DNA of 64,000 bases from NCEH01 sp043195095 (GTDB lineage Bacteria > Pseudomonadota > Alphaproteobacteria > Rhizobiales > Xanthobacteraceae): the NCBI RefSeq assembly GCF_043195095.1, contig NZ_JBAFWN010000016.1; one strand, written 5' to 3'. A program made the translations under genes and the position numbers. Numbering within the stretch: position 1 is the stretch's first letter; each line of letters opens with the position of its first letter. Under the pieces are notes generated by a model. That model worked only from the letters and a program-made list of their open reading frames with translations, ran no database searches and was not told the DNA's origin. Positions 11,730-20,200 of this stretch are shown piece by piece.

Positions 11730-13682
11730 TCAGCCGCGCGGACGGGGATTGGGCCGCCGCGCCCGCGTCTTGGCCGCGCCACCGGCACGTTTGGCTTTCC
11801 CGGCGTCGGCGGGCCCTTTGCCTGCCGTGCCCGCCTTCGCTGCGGCTTTCGCTTCCGCACCCTTGTGCCGAGACCTGGCCTTGGTGGGCGGCGCGCCTGG
11901 CACGGCCTCGCTTTTGCGCCCCTTGGCTTCAGCCGCTCCCGCCGTGCGGCTCGCCCGGCGCTTTGGCCCCGCGCCATCCTTGGCCGCTTCGGGTCCGCGC
12001 GCCCAATCGCGCTCGGGAATGCCGATGTCGCTGCGCTTCAGGAGATAGTCGAGCCCGCCGACGCGATACCAGCGATAGCCGTAGCCTTCGAGATAGATGC
12101 AGTGGCGGCCCCGTGCGTCGGCATCACTGTGGCTATCGGCGAGCACATCCACCAGCCGCGAGCCCTCGGGGCCATGCTGCACGTCCACTTCCACCTCCAG
12201 CGGCGAGCGCGAGAGGTTGAGCACCGTGAGCACCGAATTGTTGCGCCAATCGTAGCGGAGCGCGAGCACAGCCGGATTGCCAGTGTCCAATATGGTGAAA
12301 TCACCCCAGCCGATTTCCGGCATTTCCATGCGCATGCGGATCATGCGCTCCATCCAGTTGAGGAAGGAATTGGGGTCGCGCCGCTGCTCCGCGACATTCA
12401 CATGCGCATAGGCATAGGGCCCGTCACTGATCACCGGCAGCAGCGGCGTGTCGCTCTTGGTGAACCCGCCCTGCGGCTCGGTGGACCATTGCATGGGCGT
12501 GCGCGCGCCGTTGCGCTCGGGCAGGGAGAGGTCGTCGCCCATGGCGATCTCATCGCCATAGCGCAGCACCGGGGTGCCGGGCAGCGAGAGCATCATGCAA
12601 TAGGCGAGTTCCAACCGCTGCCGGTCGCCGTCCAGCATCGGCGCGAGCCGGCGGCGAATGCCCCGGTCGTAGAGCTGCATGTATTTCTCCGGCCCGAAGG
12701 CGGCGAACACCTTGGCCTGCTCGTCCTTGGAAAGACGGCCGAGGTCCAGTTCGTCGTGATTGCGCAGGAACTGGCCCCATTGGGCGGTGGCGGGACGCGC
12801 CTTGGTGGCCAGCAGAGCGGTTGTCAGCGGGCCGGCATCGGCGGCGGCGAGGGCATAGAAAGAGGATTGGTTGACCTGGAAATTGAACATCATGTGCATG
12901 CGATCGCCGTCGCGGCCGAAATAGTCGAAATTCACTTCCGGCAGCACATTGGCCTCAGCCAGCACGATGCAATCGCCCTTCCGCCATTGCAGGAACTCGC
13001 GGAAGGTCCGCAGCAGATCGAAGCGCTCCTTGGGCTTGGTGACGTCGGCGCCCTTCTCGGCGATCACGAACGGCACCGCATCCATGCGAAAGCCGCTGAC
13101 CCCAAGCTCGATCCAAAATCCCATGATCTTGAGGATTTCCGCCACCACCTGCGGATTCTGCGTGTTGAGATCCGGCTGGAAATCATAGAAGCGGTGGAAG
13201 TAATAGGCACCGGCTTCCTTGTTCCGGGTCCAGGTGCTCTTCTGCACGCCGGGAAACACCATGCCCGTGTCGGCGTTCTTCGGCTTGGTCTTGGACCAGA
13301 CATACCAATCCCGATACATGGACGAGGGATCCGCGCACGCCTGCTTGAACCAGGGGTGCTCGTCGGACGTGTGGTTCACGACGAGGTCGATCAGCACCCG
13401 CATGCCGCGCTGCTTGGCGGCGTGGGTGAATTCCACGAAATCGCCGAGCGTGCCGTAGCGTTCATCGACGCTGTAATAATCGCTGATATCGTAGCCGTCG
13501 TCGCGGCAGGGCGATTTCTGGAACGGCGCGAGCCACACCGCCGTCACGCCCAGCCCGTGCAGGTAATCCAGGCGACGCATCAGGCCCGGAAAATCCCCGA
13601 TCCCGTCGCCGTTGGAATCCATGAAGGTGCCGACGTTGAGGGAATAAAGAATCGCGTTCTTGTACCAGAGGTCATTGATCAT
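11730..13682 (-). CDS. GH13 alpha-amylase-family enzyme, trehalose synthase-like, with basic C-terminal tail
   Basis: The first ~555 residues form a GH13 (beta/alpha)8 enzyme closest in pattern to trehalose synthase/alpha-glucosidase. The catalytic triad is complete: nucleophile D201 (GFRMDAVPF), acid/base E243 (LAEANVL) and D310 (RNHDELD). It should act on alpha-glucosides, perhaps isomerising maltose to trehalose, a compatible solute. The last ~93 residues (558-650) are unusual: Lys/Arg/Ala/Gly/Pro-rich, low complexity and strongly basic, like a histone H1-type tail. Start ATG 13682 (MINDLWYKN) matches the family N-terminus; the 11-residue longer frame does not. A stress-sigma-like promoter lies about 40 bases upstream. 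Confidence 0.88.
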   Translation of the reverse strand: MINDLWYKNAILYSLNVGTFMDSNGDGIGDFPGLMRRLDYLHGLGVTAVWLAPFQKSPCRDDGYDISDYYSVDERYGTLGDFVEFTHAAKQRGMRVLIDLVVNHTSDEHPWFKQACADPSSMYRDWYVWSKTKPKNADTGMVFPGVQKSTWTRNKEAGAYYFHRFYDFQPDLNTQNPQVVAEILKIMGFWIELGVSGFRMDAVPFVIAEKGADVTKPKERFDLLRTFREFLQWRKGDCIVLAEANVLPEVNFDYFGRDGDRMHMMFNFQVNQSSFYALAAADAGPLTTALLATKARPATAQWGQFLRNHDELDLGRLSKDEQAKVFAAFGPEKYMQLYDRGIRRRLAPMLDGDRQRLELAYCMMLSLPGTPVLRYGDEIAMGDDLSLPERNGARTPMQWSTEPQGGFTKSDTPLLPVISDGPYAYAHVNVAEQRRDPNSFLNWMERMIRMRMEMPEIGWGDFTILDTGNPAVLALRYDWRNNSVLTVLNLSRSPLEVEVDVQHGPEGSRLVDVLADSHSDADARGRHCIYLEGYGYRWYRVGGLDYLLKRSDIGIPERDWARGPEAAKDGAGPKRRASRTAGAAEAKGRKSEAVPGAPPTKARSRHKGAEAKAAAKAGTAGKGPADAGKAKRAGGAAKTRARRPNPRPRG

Positions 13683-13721
13683 CCGCACGGGCCTCCCTGG
13701 CGCCCTGTGCGCCACACGGGC

Positions 13722-13747
13722 AACCGCGGCATGGCGCGGATGGTTCC
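13722..13747 (-). promoter_or_regulatory. Candidate EcfG-type (general stress) promoter for the GH13 gene
   Basis: On the minus strand GGAACC (from 13747) is followed after 17 bases by GGTT (13725-13722). The alphaproteobacterial EcfG consensus is GGAAC-N16/17-CGTT, so one base of the -10 differs. It lies about 40 bases before the GH13 start, and trehalose-type genes are common general-stress targets in this group. It was read by eye only. Confidence 0.35.
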
Positions 13748-13962
13748 CCGCGCGGCGCCTTTCGCCTCACGCCATTGCCCTCGCGGCTTGTCGGTGCTAA
13801 GAACGCGCCCTTCTCACGGACGGCAACGCCGATCCAGCCGACCGGGCCGAGAGCCCGGAGGTCCCCGCCCGACAGCGCTGTGCGCCCTCGGGCGTGTTCT
13901 GCGTTGCGCCTGTTCTTGGGAAAAGCCCTTCGGCGATGAGCCGGAGATACCCGGACGGACCC

Positions 13963-15501
13963 ATGTTCGACAGCCTTTCCGACCGCCTCGGCGGCATACT
14001 CGACAAGCTCAAGCGGCGTGGCTCCCTCACCGAGGCCGACGTCTCCGAAGCCATGCGCGAGGTTCGGCGCGCTTTGCTCGAAGCCGACGTGGCGCTCGAC
14101 GTGGTGCGTGAGTTCATCGACAAGGTGCGCGCGCGTGCCGTCGGCGCGGAAGTCATCAAGTCGGTGACGCCCGGCCAGATGGTCGTCAAGATTGTCCATG
14201 ACGAACTGGTGGCGGTGCTGGGCTCGGACGCCGATCCGATCGACCTGCACGCCGCCGCCCCCGTGCCCATGCTGATGGTCGGCCTCCAGGGCTCGGGCAA
14301 GACCACCACCACCGCCAAGATCGCCAAGCGCCTCACCGAGCGCGGCAAGCGGCGCGTGCTGATGGCCTCCCTCGACACCCGCCGCCCCGCCGCCATGGAG
14401 CAGCTCGCGACCCTCGGCACCCAGGTCGGCGTCGCCACCTTGCCGATCGTTCCGGGCCAGAGCGCGGTGCAGATCGCCAAGCGCGCCATCGAGGCGGCGA
14501 AGTTCGGCAATTACGACGTCGTCATGCTCGACACTGCCGGCCGCGTCACGCTCGACGAGGCGCTGATGGCCGAGGTGGCCGAGGTGAAGGCCGCCACCAA
14601 CCCGCACGAGATCCTGCTGGTGGCCGACAGCCTCACCGGCCAGGATGCGGTGAACACCGCCAAGGCCTTCGACGGCCGCGTCGGCATCACCGGCATCGTC
14701 CTGACCCGCGCCGACGGCGATGGGCGCGGCGGCGCGGCGCTTTCCATGCGCGCGGTCACCGGCAAGCCCATCAAGCTGCTCGGCACCGGCGAAAAGATGG
14801 ACGCGCTGGAGGATTTCGATCCCCGCCGCGTGGCCGGCCGCATTCTCGGCATGGGCGACGTGGTCGCCCTGGTGGAGAAAGCCGCCGAGAACATCGACAT
14901 CGAGAAGGCGAAGGCGGTCGCCGAGAAGATGCGCAAGGGCGCATTCGATCTGGAAGACCTGCGCGACCAGCTGGCCCAGATGCAAAAGATGGGCGGCATG
15001 ACGGGCGTGCTCGGCATGCTGCCCGGCATCGCCAAGGTGAAGAACCAGATCGCCTCGGCCAATCTCGACGACAAGGTCTTCAAGCGGCAGACCGCCATCA
15101 TCAATTCCATGACCCGCCAGGAGCGGCGCAACCCGAAGGTGCTCGACGCCTCGCGCAAGCGCCGGGTCGCGGCCGGTTCCGGCACCAAGGTGGAAGAGAT
15201 CAACCGCCTGCTGAAGATGCACCGCCAGATGGCCGACATGATGAAGGCCATGGGCGGGGCGGCCGGCAAGCGCGGCCCCATGGCGGGCCTCGCCAGCATG
15301 TTCGGCATTGGCGGCGGCGGCCCCTCGCCGGAAATGCTCCAGCAGATGGCCGAGAAGATGCCGGGCGGCATGCCCGGCGGCGGACCCGGCGGTCTCCCGC
15401 CGAACTTCCCCGGCCTGGGCGGCGGTGGCCTTCCGGCCAAATTCCCCGGCCTTCCCAAGGGCCCCGGTCTCCCGGGCCTCGGAGGGCCGAAGAAGAAATA
15501 G
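13963..15501 (+). CDS. ffh: Signal recognition particle protein Ffh
   Basis: The 512-residue SRP54 GTPase binds 4.5S RNA and signal sequences of membrane proteins and docks with FtsY. N domain (1-85), G domain with P-loop GLQGSGKTTTT (from G107), DTRRPAA and DTAGR motifs, then the methionine-rich M domain (about 300-440) are all clear. The C-terminus carries a long Gly/Pro/Met-rich tail ending in a lysine cluster. ATG 13963 is the canonical start (MFDSLSDRL). It opens a same-strand block with rpsP, rimM, trmD and rplS, the usual alphaproteobacterial order, and is divergent from the GH13 gene. Confidence 0.97.
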   Translation: MFDSLSDRLGGILDKLKRRGSLTEADVSEAMREVRRALLEADVALDVVREFIDKVRARAVGAEVIKSVTPGQMVVKIVHDELVAVLGSDADPIDLHAAAPVPMLMVGLQGSGKTTTTAKIAKRLTERGKRRVLMASLDTRRPAAMEQLATLGTQVGVATLPIVPGQSAVQIAKRAIEAAKFGNYDVVMLDTAGRVTLDEALMAEVAEVKAATNPHEILLVADSLTGQDAVNTAKAFDGRVGITGIVLTRADGDGRGGAALSMRAVTGKPIKLLGTGEKMDALEDFDPRRVAGRILGMGDVVALVEKAAENIDIEKAKAVAEKMRKGAFDLEDLRDQLAQMQKMGGMTGVLGMLPGIAKVKNQIASANLDDKVFKRQTAIINSMTRQERRNPKVLDASRKRRVAAGSGTKVEEINRLLKMHRQMADMMKAMGGAAGKRGPMAGLASMFGIGGGGPSPEMLQQMAEKMPGGMPGGGPGGLPPNFPGLGGGGLPAKFPGLPKGPGLPGLGGPKKK

Positions 15502-15609
15502 CCTTTTCACCCCATTCTCAGCACCGCCCGCCCGGCTCCTCGGGACCCGGCAGGTGGCGCTGGAAGACCGATACGAACCCAAAGACAGACGTTTGAAAGG
15601 AAGACCAAA

Positions 15610-15993
15610 ATGTCCCTGAAGATCCGGCTCGCCCGTGGCGGCGCCAAGAAGCGTCCCTATTATCGCATCGTGATCGCCGACGCCCGTTCGCCGCGTGATG
15701 GCCGCTTCATCGAGAAGATCGGCACCTTCAACCCGCTTCTCGCCAAGGATTCGGCCGAACGCGTCGTGCTCGACGTGGAGAAGGCCAAGGCCTGGCTCGA
15801 AAAGGGCGCCCAGCCCACCGACCGCGTCGCGCGCTTCCTCGACGCCCAGGGCCTGCTGAAGCGGGAAACCCCGTCCAACCCCAAGAAGGGCGAGCCCGGC
15901 AAGAAGGCCCAGGAGCGCGCCGCCGAGCGTGCCAAGGCCGCCGAAGCTGCGGCTGCTGCCGCTGCCGCCGGCACGGAAGCCTCCGCCGAGTGA
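15610..15993 (+). CDS. rpsP: 30S ribosomal protein bS16
   Basis: A 127-residue ribosomal protein bS16, needed for assembly of the central and 5' domains of 16S rRNA. The family pattern is complete: MSLKIRLARGGAKKRPYYRI at the start and GRFIEKIGTFNPL. The core is about 85 residues; the rest is an alanine/lysine/glutamate-rich tail, a common extension in Hyphomicrobiales. It lies 108 bases after ffh and 118 bases before rimM in the same direction, consistent with co-transcription. Confidence 0.97.
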   Translation: MSLKIRLARGGAKKRPYYRIVIADARSPRDGRFIEKIGTFNPLLAKDSAERVVLDVEKAKAWLEKGAQPTDRVARFLDAQGLLKRETPSNPKKGEPGKKAQERAAERAKAAEAAAAAAAAGTEASAE

Positions 15994-16111
15994 GGCTTTG
16001 CGCCGGGCCCAGCGTCCGGCGCGCTAACGACCCGGCAGGGCGCTTCCACCTTCGGGAAGCGCCCCCGCCTTTCTTCGCCCGGACCGCCCGGCGATCTGGC
16101 AGAAGCATTCC

Positions 16112-16654
16112 ATGACAGACCAAATCCTGATCGCCCGCATCGGCGCGCCCCATGGCGTGAGGGGCGAGGTGCGCCTGTTCGCATTCGGCGAGGACCCCCT
16201 CGCCCTGCGGCGCTACAAACTCTCCACGGCCGCCGGCAAGCGGATCCGCATCCTGTCCCTGCGCGAGGCGAAAGAGCATTTCGTCGCCCGCATCGACGGC
16301 GTCGCCGATCGCACCGCCGCCGAGGCCCTGACCAATACCGACCTGTTCGTGGCCCGCGCCGACCTGCCCCCGCCGGAAGAGGACGCCTTCTATCATGCGG
16401 ACCTGATCGGCCTCTCGGTGGAGGACGCGGCCGGCACGCGCCTCGGCGCCGTGACCGCGCTGCACGATTTCGGCGCCGGCGACATTCTCGAATATTTGCC
16501 GGAGGGCGGCGGCAAAACCCGCCTCGTACCCTTCACCAAAGCCGCCGTCCCGGTTGTGGACCTCGCCGCCCGGCGGGTCGTGGTGGTGGAGGAGGCAGAG
16601 GACGAAGACGCGCCTGAGGGCGCCGAGGACGATGTGGAGGAAGGCGAGGAATAG
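16112..16654 (+). CDS. rimM: 16S rRNA processing protein RimM
   Basis: A 180-residue RimM that binds uS19 and helps mature the 30S head. The N-terminal RimM domain starts with ILIARIGAPHGVRGEVR and the C-terminal PRC-barrel is seen around residues 95-165 (YHADLIGLSVED, FTKAAVPVVDLAARRVVV). The last ~20 residues are almost all acidic (EDEDAPEGAEDDVEEGEE). It sits between rpsP and trmD, 42 bases before trmD, in the standard operon order. Confidence 0.95.
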   Translation: MTDQILIARIGAPHGVRGEVRLFAFGEDPLALRRYKLSTAAGKRIRILSLREAKEHFVARIDGVADRTAAEALTNTDLFVARADLPPPEEDAFYHADLIGLSVEDAAGTRLGAVTALHDFGAGDILEYLPEGGGKTRLVPFTKAAVPVVDLAARRVVVVEEAEDEDAPEGAEDDVEEGEE

Positions 16655-16696
16655 GCGCCATTTGACGCCGCCGTCCGCCTCCCCCATCACAACGCC

Positions 16697-17398
16697 ATGA
16701 TGTTTCGCGCCTCCGTCCTCACGCTCTATCCCGAGATGTTTCCCGGTCCCCTCGGCCATGCACTCGCCGGCAAGGCGCTGGCGGCGGGGTTGTGGGAGTT
16801 GGAAGCGGTGCAGATCCGCGATCATGCCCGCGACAAGCACCGCTCGGTGGACGACACCCCGGCGGGTGGCGGCCCCGGCATGGTGATGCGCGCCGACGTG
16901 CTCGCCGCCGCCATTGATGCGGTCTCGCCCGAAGGCGATCTGCGCCCGCGCCTGCTGATGACGCCGCGTGGCCGTCCGCTGACCCAGGCGCGCGTGCGCG
17001 ACCTCTCCGCGGGTCCGGGCGCGGTGATCCTGTGCGGCCGCTTCGAGGGCGTGGACGAGCGCGTGATCGCCGCCCGCCAGCTGGAGGAGATCTGTGTCGG
17101 CGACGTGGTCCTGTCCGGCGGGGAAAGCGCGGCGCTGCTTCTGCTCGACGCCTGCGTAAGACTCATTCCCGGCGTCATGGGCAAGATCGAGAGCGGAACG
17201 GACGAGAGCTTCTCCGCCGGCCTGCTGGAATATCCCCAATACACCCGCCCGCAGCTGTTCGAGGGCGCGCCGATCCCCGAGGTGCTCACCAGCGGCGATC
17301 ACGCCCGCATCCGCGCCTGGCGTCGGTCGGAAGCGGTAAAGGCGACGCGCGCCCGCCGGCCCGATCTGCTCGGCCCGGACGATCAGGACGGCATGTGA
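16697..17398 (+). CDS. trmD: tRNA (guanine-N1)-methyltransferase TrmD
   Basis: The 233-residue SPOUT methyltransferase makes m1G37 in tRNAs with a G36 and prevents +1 frameshifting. The knotted SAM-binding region is visible: LCGRFEGVDERV near residue 115 and the following GDVVLSGGE loop, plus the substrate motif DDTPAGGGPGMV near 53-64. The start could be either of two adjacent ATGs (16697 or 16700). It is fourth in the ffh-rplS block. Confidence 0.96.
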   Translation: MMFRASVLTLYPEMFPGPLGHALAGKALAAGLWELEAVQIRDHARDKHRSVDDTPAGGGPGMVMRADVLAAAIDAVSPEGDLRPRLLMTPRGRPLTQARVRDLSAGPGAVILCGRFEGVDERVIAARQLEEICVGDVVLSGGESAALLLLDACVRLIPGVMGKIESGTDESFSAGLLEYPQYTRPQLFEGAPIPEVLTSGDHARIRAWRRSEAVKATRARRPDLLGPDDQDGM

Positions 17399-17574
17399 GG
17401 CGGAGCTTGCGCCCGCTGCGCGTGTGACGCCTGCATGAACAAAGGGCATGACAGGCGAAGCGTTCTGCGGTATAGCCGCGCCGTCCCCCTAATTTAAAAC
17501 GACACGATGTGGCGCCGGGGCAACCCAGTCCTCGGGCTGGCGGCGTATGGCGACCGCATGAAAGTTGGTGACAC

Positions 17575-17976
17575 ATGAACATCATTCAGACCCTCGAAGC
17601 AGAACAGGCCGCCCGCCTCGCTGAAAAGCGGCCCACCCCGGACTTCCAGCCCGGCGATACCGTGATCGTCAATGTGAAGGTCGTGGAAGGCGAGCGCACC
17701 CGCGTGCAGGCCTATGAAGGCGTTGTGATCGCCCGTAACGGCGGCGGCCTCAACGAGAGCTTCACCGTCCGCAAGATTTCCTACGGCGAAGGCGTGGAAC
17801 GCGTGTTCCCGGTCTATTCGCCGTTGATCGATTCCATCAAGCTGGTGCGCCGGGGCAAGGTGCGCCGCGCGAAGCTCTATTATCTGCGCGACCGTCGCGG
17901 CAAGTCCGCCCGTATCGCCGAGCGTACCGATCGCCGCGACGAGAGCGGCAAGAAGATCAAGTCCGCTTCGAAGTGA
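17575..17976 (+). CDS. rplS: 50S ribosomal protein bL19
   Basis: A 133-residue bL19 located at the 30S-50S interface. The family core is clear: FQPGDTVIVNVKV, YEGVVIARNGGGLNESFTVRK and the basic VRRAKLYYLRDRRGKSARI. A 176-base spacer without an obvious gene separates it from trmD, so it may have its own promoter or leader. It is the last gene of the block and is followed directly by a strong intrinsic terminator. Confidence 0.97.
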   Translation: MNIIQTLEAEQAARLAEKRPTPDFQPGDTVIVNVKVVEGERTRVQAYEGVVIARNGGGLNESFTVRKISYGEGVERVFPVYSPLIDSIKLVRRGKVRRAKLYYLRDRRGKSARIAERTDRRDESGKKIKSASK

Positions 17977-18013
17977 GACCTCGCCGAGCCTGAAGGTTCG
18001 GCTTGCTTTTCAA

Positions 18014-18043
18014 CGCCGTCGGGCTCGCCCGGCGGCGTTTTTT
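18014..18043 (+). terminator. Intrinsic terminator of the ffh-rplS block
   Basis: A 10-bp stem (18014-18023 with 18028-18037, one G-U pair) with a CTCG loop is followed directly by six Ts (18038-18043), 37 bases after the rplS stop. Confidence 0.92.
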
Positions 18044-18115
18044 ATTGCCCTCGATCCGATCGACGGCCAGCGTGGGGCAGTCCCGCGACAAGGCTTCTGG
18101 GTTAGCATCACCGGC

Positions 18116-18988
18116 ATGAAACGCTTGGCCTTGATCCCGCTCGCCCTCGCCCAGGTCATGCTCGCCCGGGTCACGCTCGGCGTGGTCACGCTCGCTTTGG
18201 TCGCTTTCGCCACGCCGCTGGCCGCCCAGACGCCGGACCGATGCGCGGCGGGCGTGATTGTGGCGAAGGATGTCGCGGCCGGGGGGATCGTGCGCGATCT
18301 GATGGTGAATGGCCAACAGCAGCGCCTTGTCCTGCTGTCGCCGCCCGCGCCCCGCGCAACCCTCGTGATGCTGCCCGGAGGCACTGGCAAGATCGGCATC
18401 CGGTGCGATGGGACCTTCGCACACCCCGCTAATTTCCTCGTGCGAACCCGCGCGCTGTGGCTTGCGCGCGGATATGCGGTGCTGATCCCAGACGCTCCCG
18501 TCGACCGCACCCTGCGCGGCCGGCGCAGCACTCCGGCCTATGCGCAAACGGTGCGCGCGCTGGTCGCCTTCGCCCGGGACCATGCGGACAGACCGGTATT
18601 TCTCGTGGGAACCAGCCAGGGCTCTATCGCCGCCATGAACGGGGCGGCCACGCTGCGGCAGGGGGAAATCGCCGGAGTGGTGCTCACGGAATCGGTCTCG
18701 CGCCTCGGCGCGAGCGGGGAAACCGTGTTCGATGCCCATCCCGAGGCGGTCACTGTGCCCGTGCTGGTGGTCGCCAATGCGGACGACGGCTGCTTCGTCG
18801 CGCCGCCGCAGGATGCGCCGAAGATCGCCGCGCACCTCACCACCGCGCCATCCGCGCAGGTGCTGAACCTCTCCGGCGGGGTGCTGAAGAGCAAGCCCTG
18901 CGGCTCGCTGTCGCCGCACGGCTATTATGGGATCGAGGACAAGGCGGTCGCGGCGATCGCCGCGTGGATCGACGCGCAGCTGAAATAG
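18116..18988 (+). CDS. Secreted alpha/beta-hydrolase fold protein
   Basis: A 290-residue exported protein with an unusually long, valine/alanine/leucine-rich signal peptide (residues 3-37, ending LAAQT). The mature part shows an alpha/beta-hydrolase: oxyanion-loop region LVMLPGGTGKIG, nucleophile elbow GTSQGS with S167, acid candidate in VVANADDGC and a C-terminal histidine in SPHGYYG. Two late cysteines (DDGC, KPCG) may form a disulfide. The substrate is unknown; an esterase or dienelactone hydrolase-like activity is possible. It is a lone gene between the rplS terminator and a dispersed repeat. Confidence 0.78.
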   Translation: MKRLALIPLALAQVMLARVTLGVVTLALVAFATPLAAQTPDRCAAGVIVAKDVAAGGIVRDLMVNGQQQRLVLLSPPAPRATLVMLPGGTGKIGIRCDGTFAHPANFLVRTRALWLARGYAVLIPDAPVDRTLRGRRSTPAYAQTVRALVAFARDHADRPVFLVGTSQGSIAAMNGAATLRQGEIAGVVLTESVSRLGASGETVFDAHPEAVTVPVLVVANADDGCFVAPPQDAPKIAAHLTTAPSAQVLNLSGGVLKSKPCGSLSPHGYYGIEDKAVAAIAAWIDAQLK

Positions 18989-19035
18989 GCGAGAGCCAAT
19001 CGACATTCATGGCTTGACGCTGTTCAGGAGAGAAA

Positions 19036-19145
19036 CGTCATGCACGGGCTTGTCCCGTGCATCCACGCGGCACCGCTGGCACCGGCTCTTCAAAGCCCGC
19101 ACAGTCGGCCCGGCGTGGGTGGCCGGGACGCGCCCGGCCATGACG
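19036..19145. repeat. Dispersed intergenic repeat with inverted ends (REP/MITE-like)
   Basis: This ~110-base element begins with CGTCATG and ends with the inverted copy CATGACG. Near the left end ATGCACGGG-N5-CCCGTGCAT (19040-19062) is a perfect 9-bp inverted repeat; near the right end GGCCGGG-N5-CCCGGCC (19121-19139) is a 7-bp one. Sequences of this kind are frequent intergenic repeats in Hyphomicrobiales. It carries no gene and lies between the hydrolase and a convergent glycosyltransferase-like gene. No second copy was noticed in the window. Confidence 0.7.
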
Positions 19146-19229
19146 ACCGGTGAAAGAAAGACAATCGCGCGCACCCAACGTCAGGCGCCTCGAGACACCT
19201 CGCCGCTGAATGTCGATCGCGCTCTAGCC

Positions 19230-20135
19230 TCAGCCCGCCGCGTTTTCCAGCAGGCGGGCGAGCAGGCCCTGGGGGTCCGCCTCGAAGGCCTGCCGCACCC
19301 GCGCGAGCGCCGCAGCGCCGCCGCCGCGATGCCCGGCGCCTCCCACATGCATCCAGGTGTCGGCGAGAAGATACGGCTCGCGCCCACCCGCTCCATCACC
19401 GAGATAGACCTCCCGCGTCTGCGCCTGGCGCATGTCCCCGAGGCGCATCCGCCGATAGAGGCGATGCCAGTTCTGCCCGCCGGTATCGAGGGTCAGGGGG
19501 GTGTCGGTGCCGAAATCCAGGTCCATCTCGGCGGTGGCGGCATAGTCGAACACGCTGTAGCCGGGCCACAGGAACCAGCAGCCGAACCGTGCGCCATGGC
19601 GCACCATGCCATAGGCCGGCTGGCTGGCGACGCGGTCGGCGAAATCGTCGATCGCCAGCGGCACGAGGTCATGGTCCAGCAGCGCGAACACCTTGGGTTC
19701 GGTCGGCCGGATGAGGTTGTGATAGATCCAGTTCAGCGCCACCGCATGGCTGCGCGACCCGTTGGAGCTGAAGCGCCCGAGCGGCGCGGGCGGGAGCGGG
19801 CAATAGATGTGGCCGCGTTCGGCGCACACGGCTGCAATGCGCGCGCGGGCCTCGGGCTGATTGGAATTGTCGCACACCACCAGCGGCGTACCCGGCAGGA
19901 ACCGCGCCATGGCTTGCGACAGCAGCGCCACGGCTTCCGGCAAGTTGAAGGCGACGGTGAAGGCCAGCGTGCCGCCGCGATGCGCGGCAAGTGCGCGCTG
20001 CACCTCGTCCTGGCCCGGGACGCGGAAGCGGCGGTAGATGCGATCCACGAGAATGTTGCGCCCGCGCCTGGCGCCATGCGCCAGCGGTGCGGCCCGCACC
20101 CATTCCAACGGTGAATAATCTCTCAAGGCGCGCAT
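19230..20135 (-). CDS. Glycosyltransferase family 2-like protein
   Basis: A 301-residue cytoplasmic-looking protein. A nucleotide-sugar transferase fold is suggested by the strand LAFTVAFNLPEAV, then TPLVVCDNSN (a typical GT2 D-N-S pattern), a nucleotide-binding arginine/serine loop, and FALLDHDLVPL, a DxD-like metal-binding motif near residue 158. There is no membrane segment. It is the second gene of a leftward pair, 65 bases behind the large membrane glycosyltransferase-like gene, so both may act on the same glycan. The sugar and acceptor are unknown. Confidence 0.7.
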   Translation of the reverse strand: MRALRDYSPLEWVRAAPLAHGARRGRNILVDRIYRRFRVPGQDEVQRALAAHRGGTLAFTVAFNLPEAVALLSQAMARFLPGTPLVVCDNSNQPEARARIAAVCAERGHIYCPLPPAPLGRFSSNGSRSHAVALNWIYHNLIRPTEPKVFALLDHDLVPLAIDDFADRVASQPAYGMVRHGARFGCWFLWPGYSVFDYAATAEMDLDFGTDTPLTLDTGGQNWHRLYRRMRLGDMRQAQTREVYLGDGAGGREPYLLADTWMHVGGAGHRGGGAAALARVRQAFEADPQGLLARLLENAAG

Positions 20136-20200
20136 GGAGCCGCGTTTTCGCGGCGCGGCCGCCCGCCGTCAAGGCGCAGATTGTAAGCGAATGTCACCGC

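Noticed and set aside
17399..17574. Ribosomal-protein leader RNA before rplS
   Set aside because: No stable or recognised L19 leader structure could be drawn by eye in this spacer.
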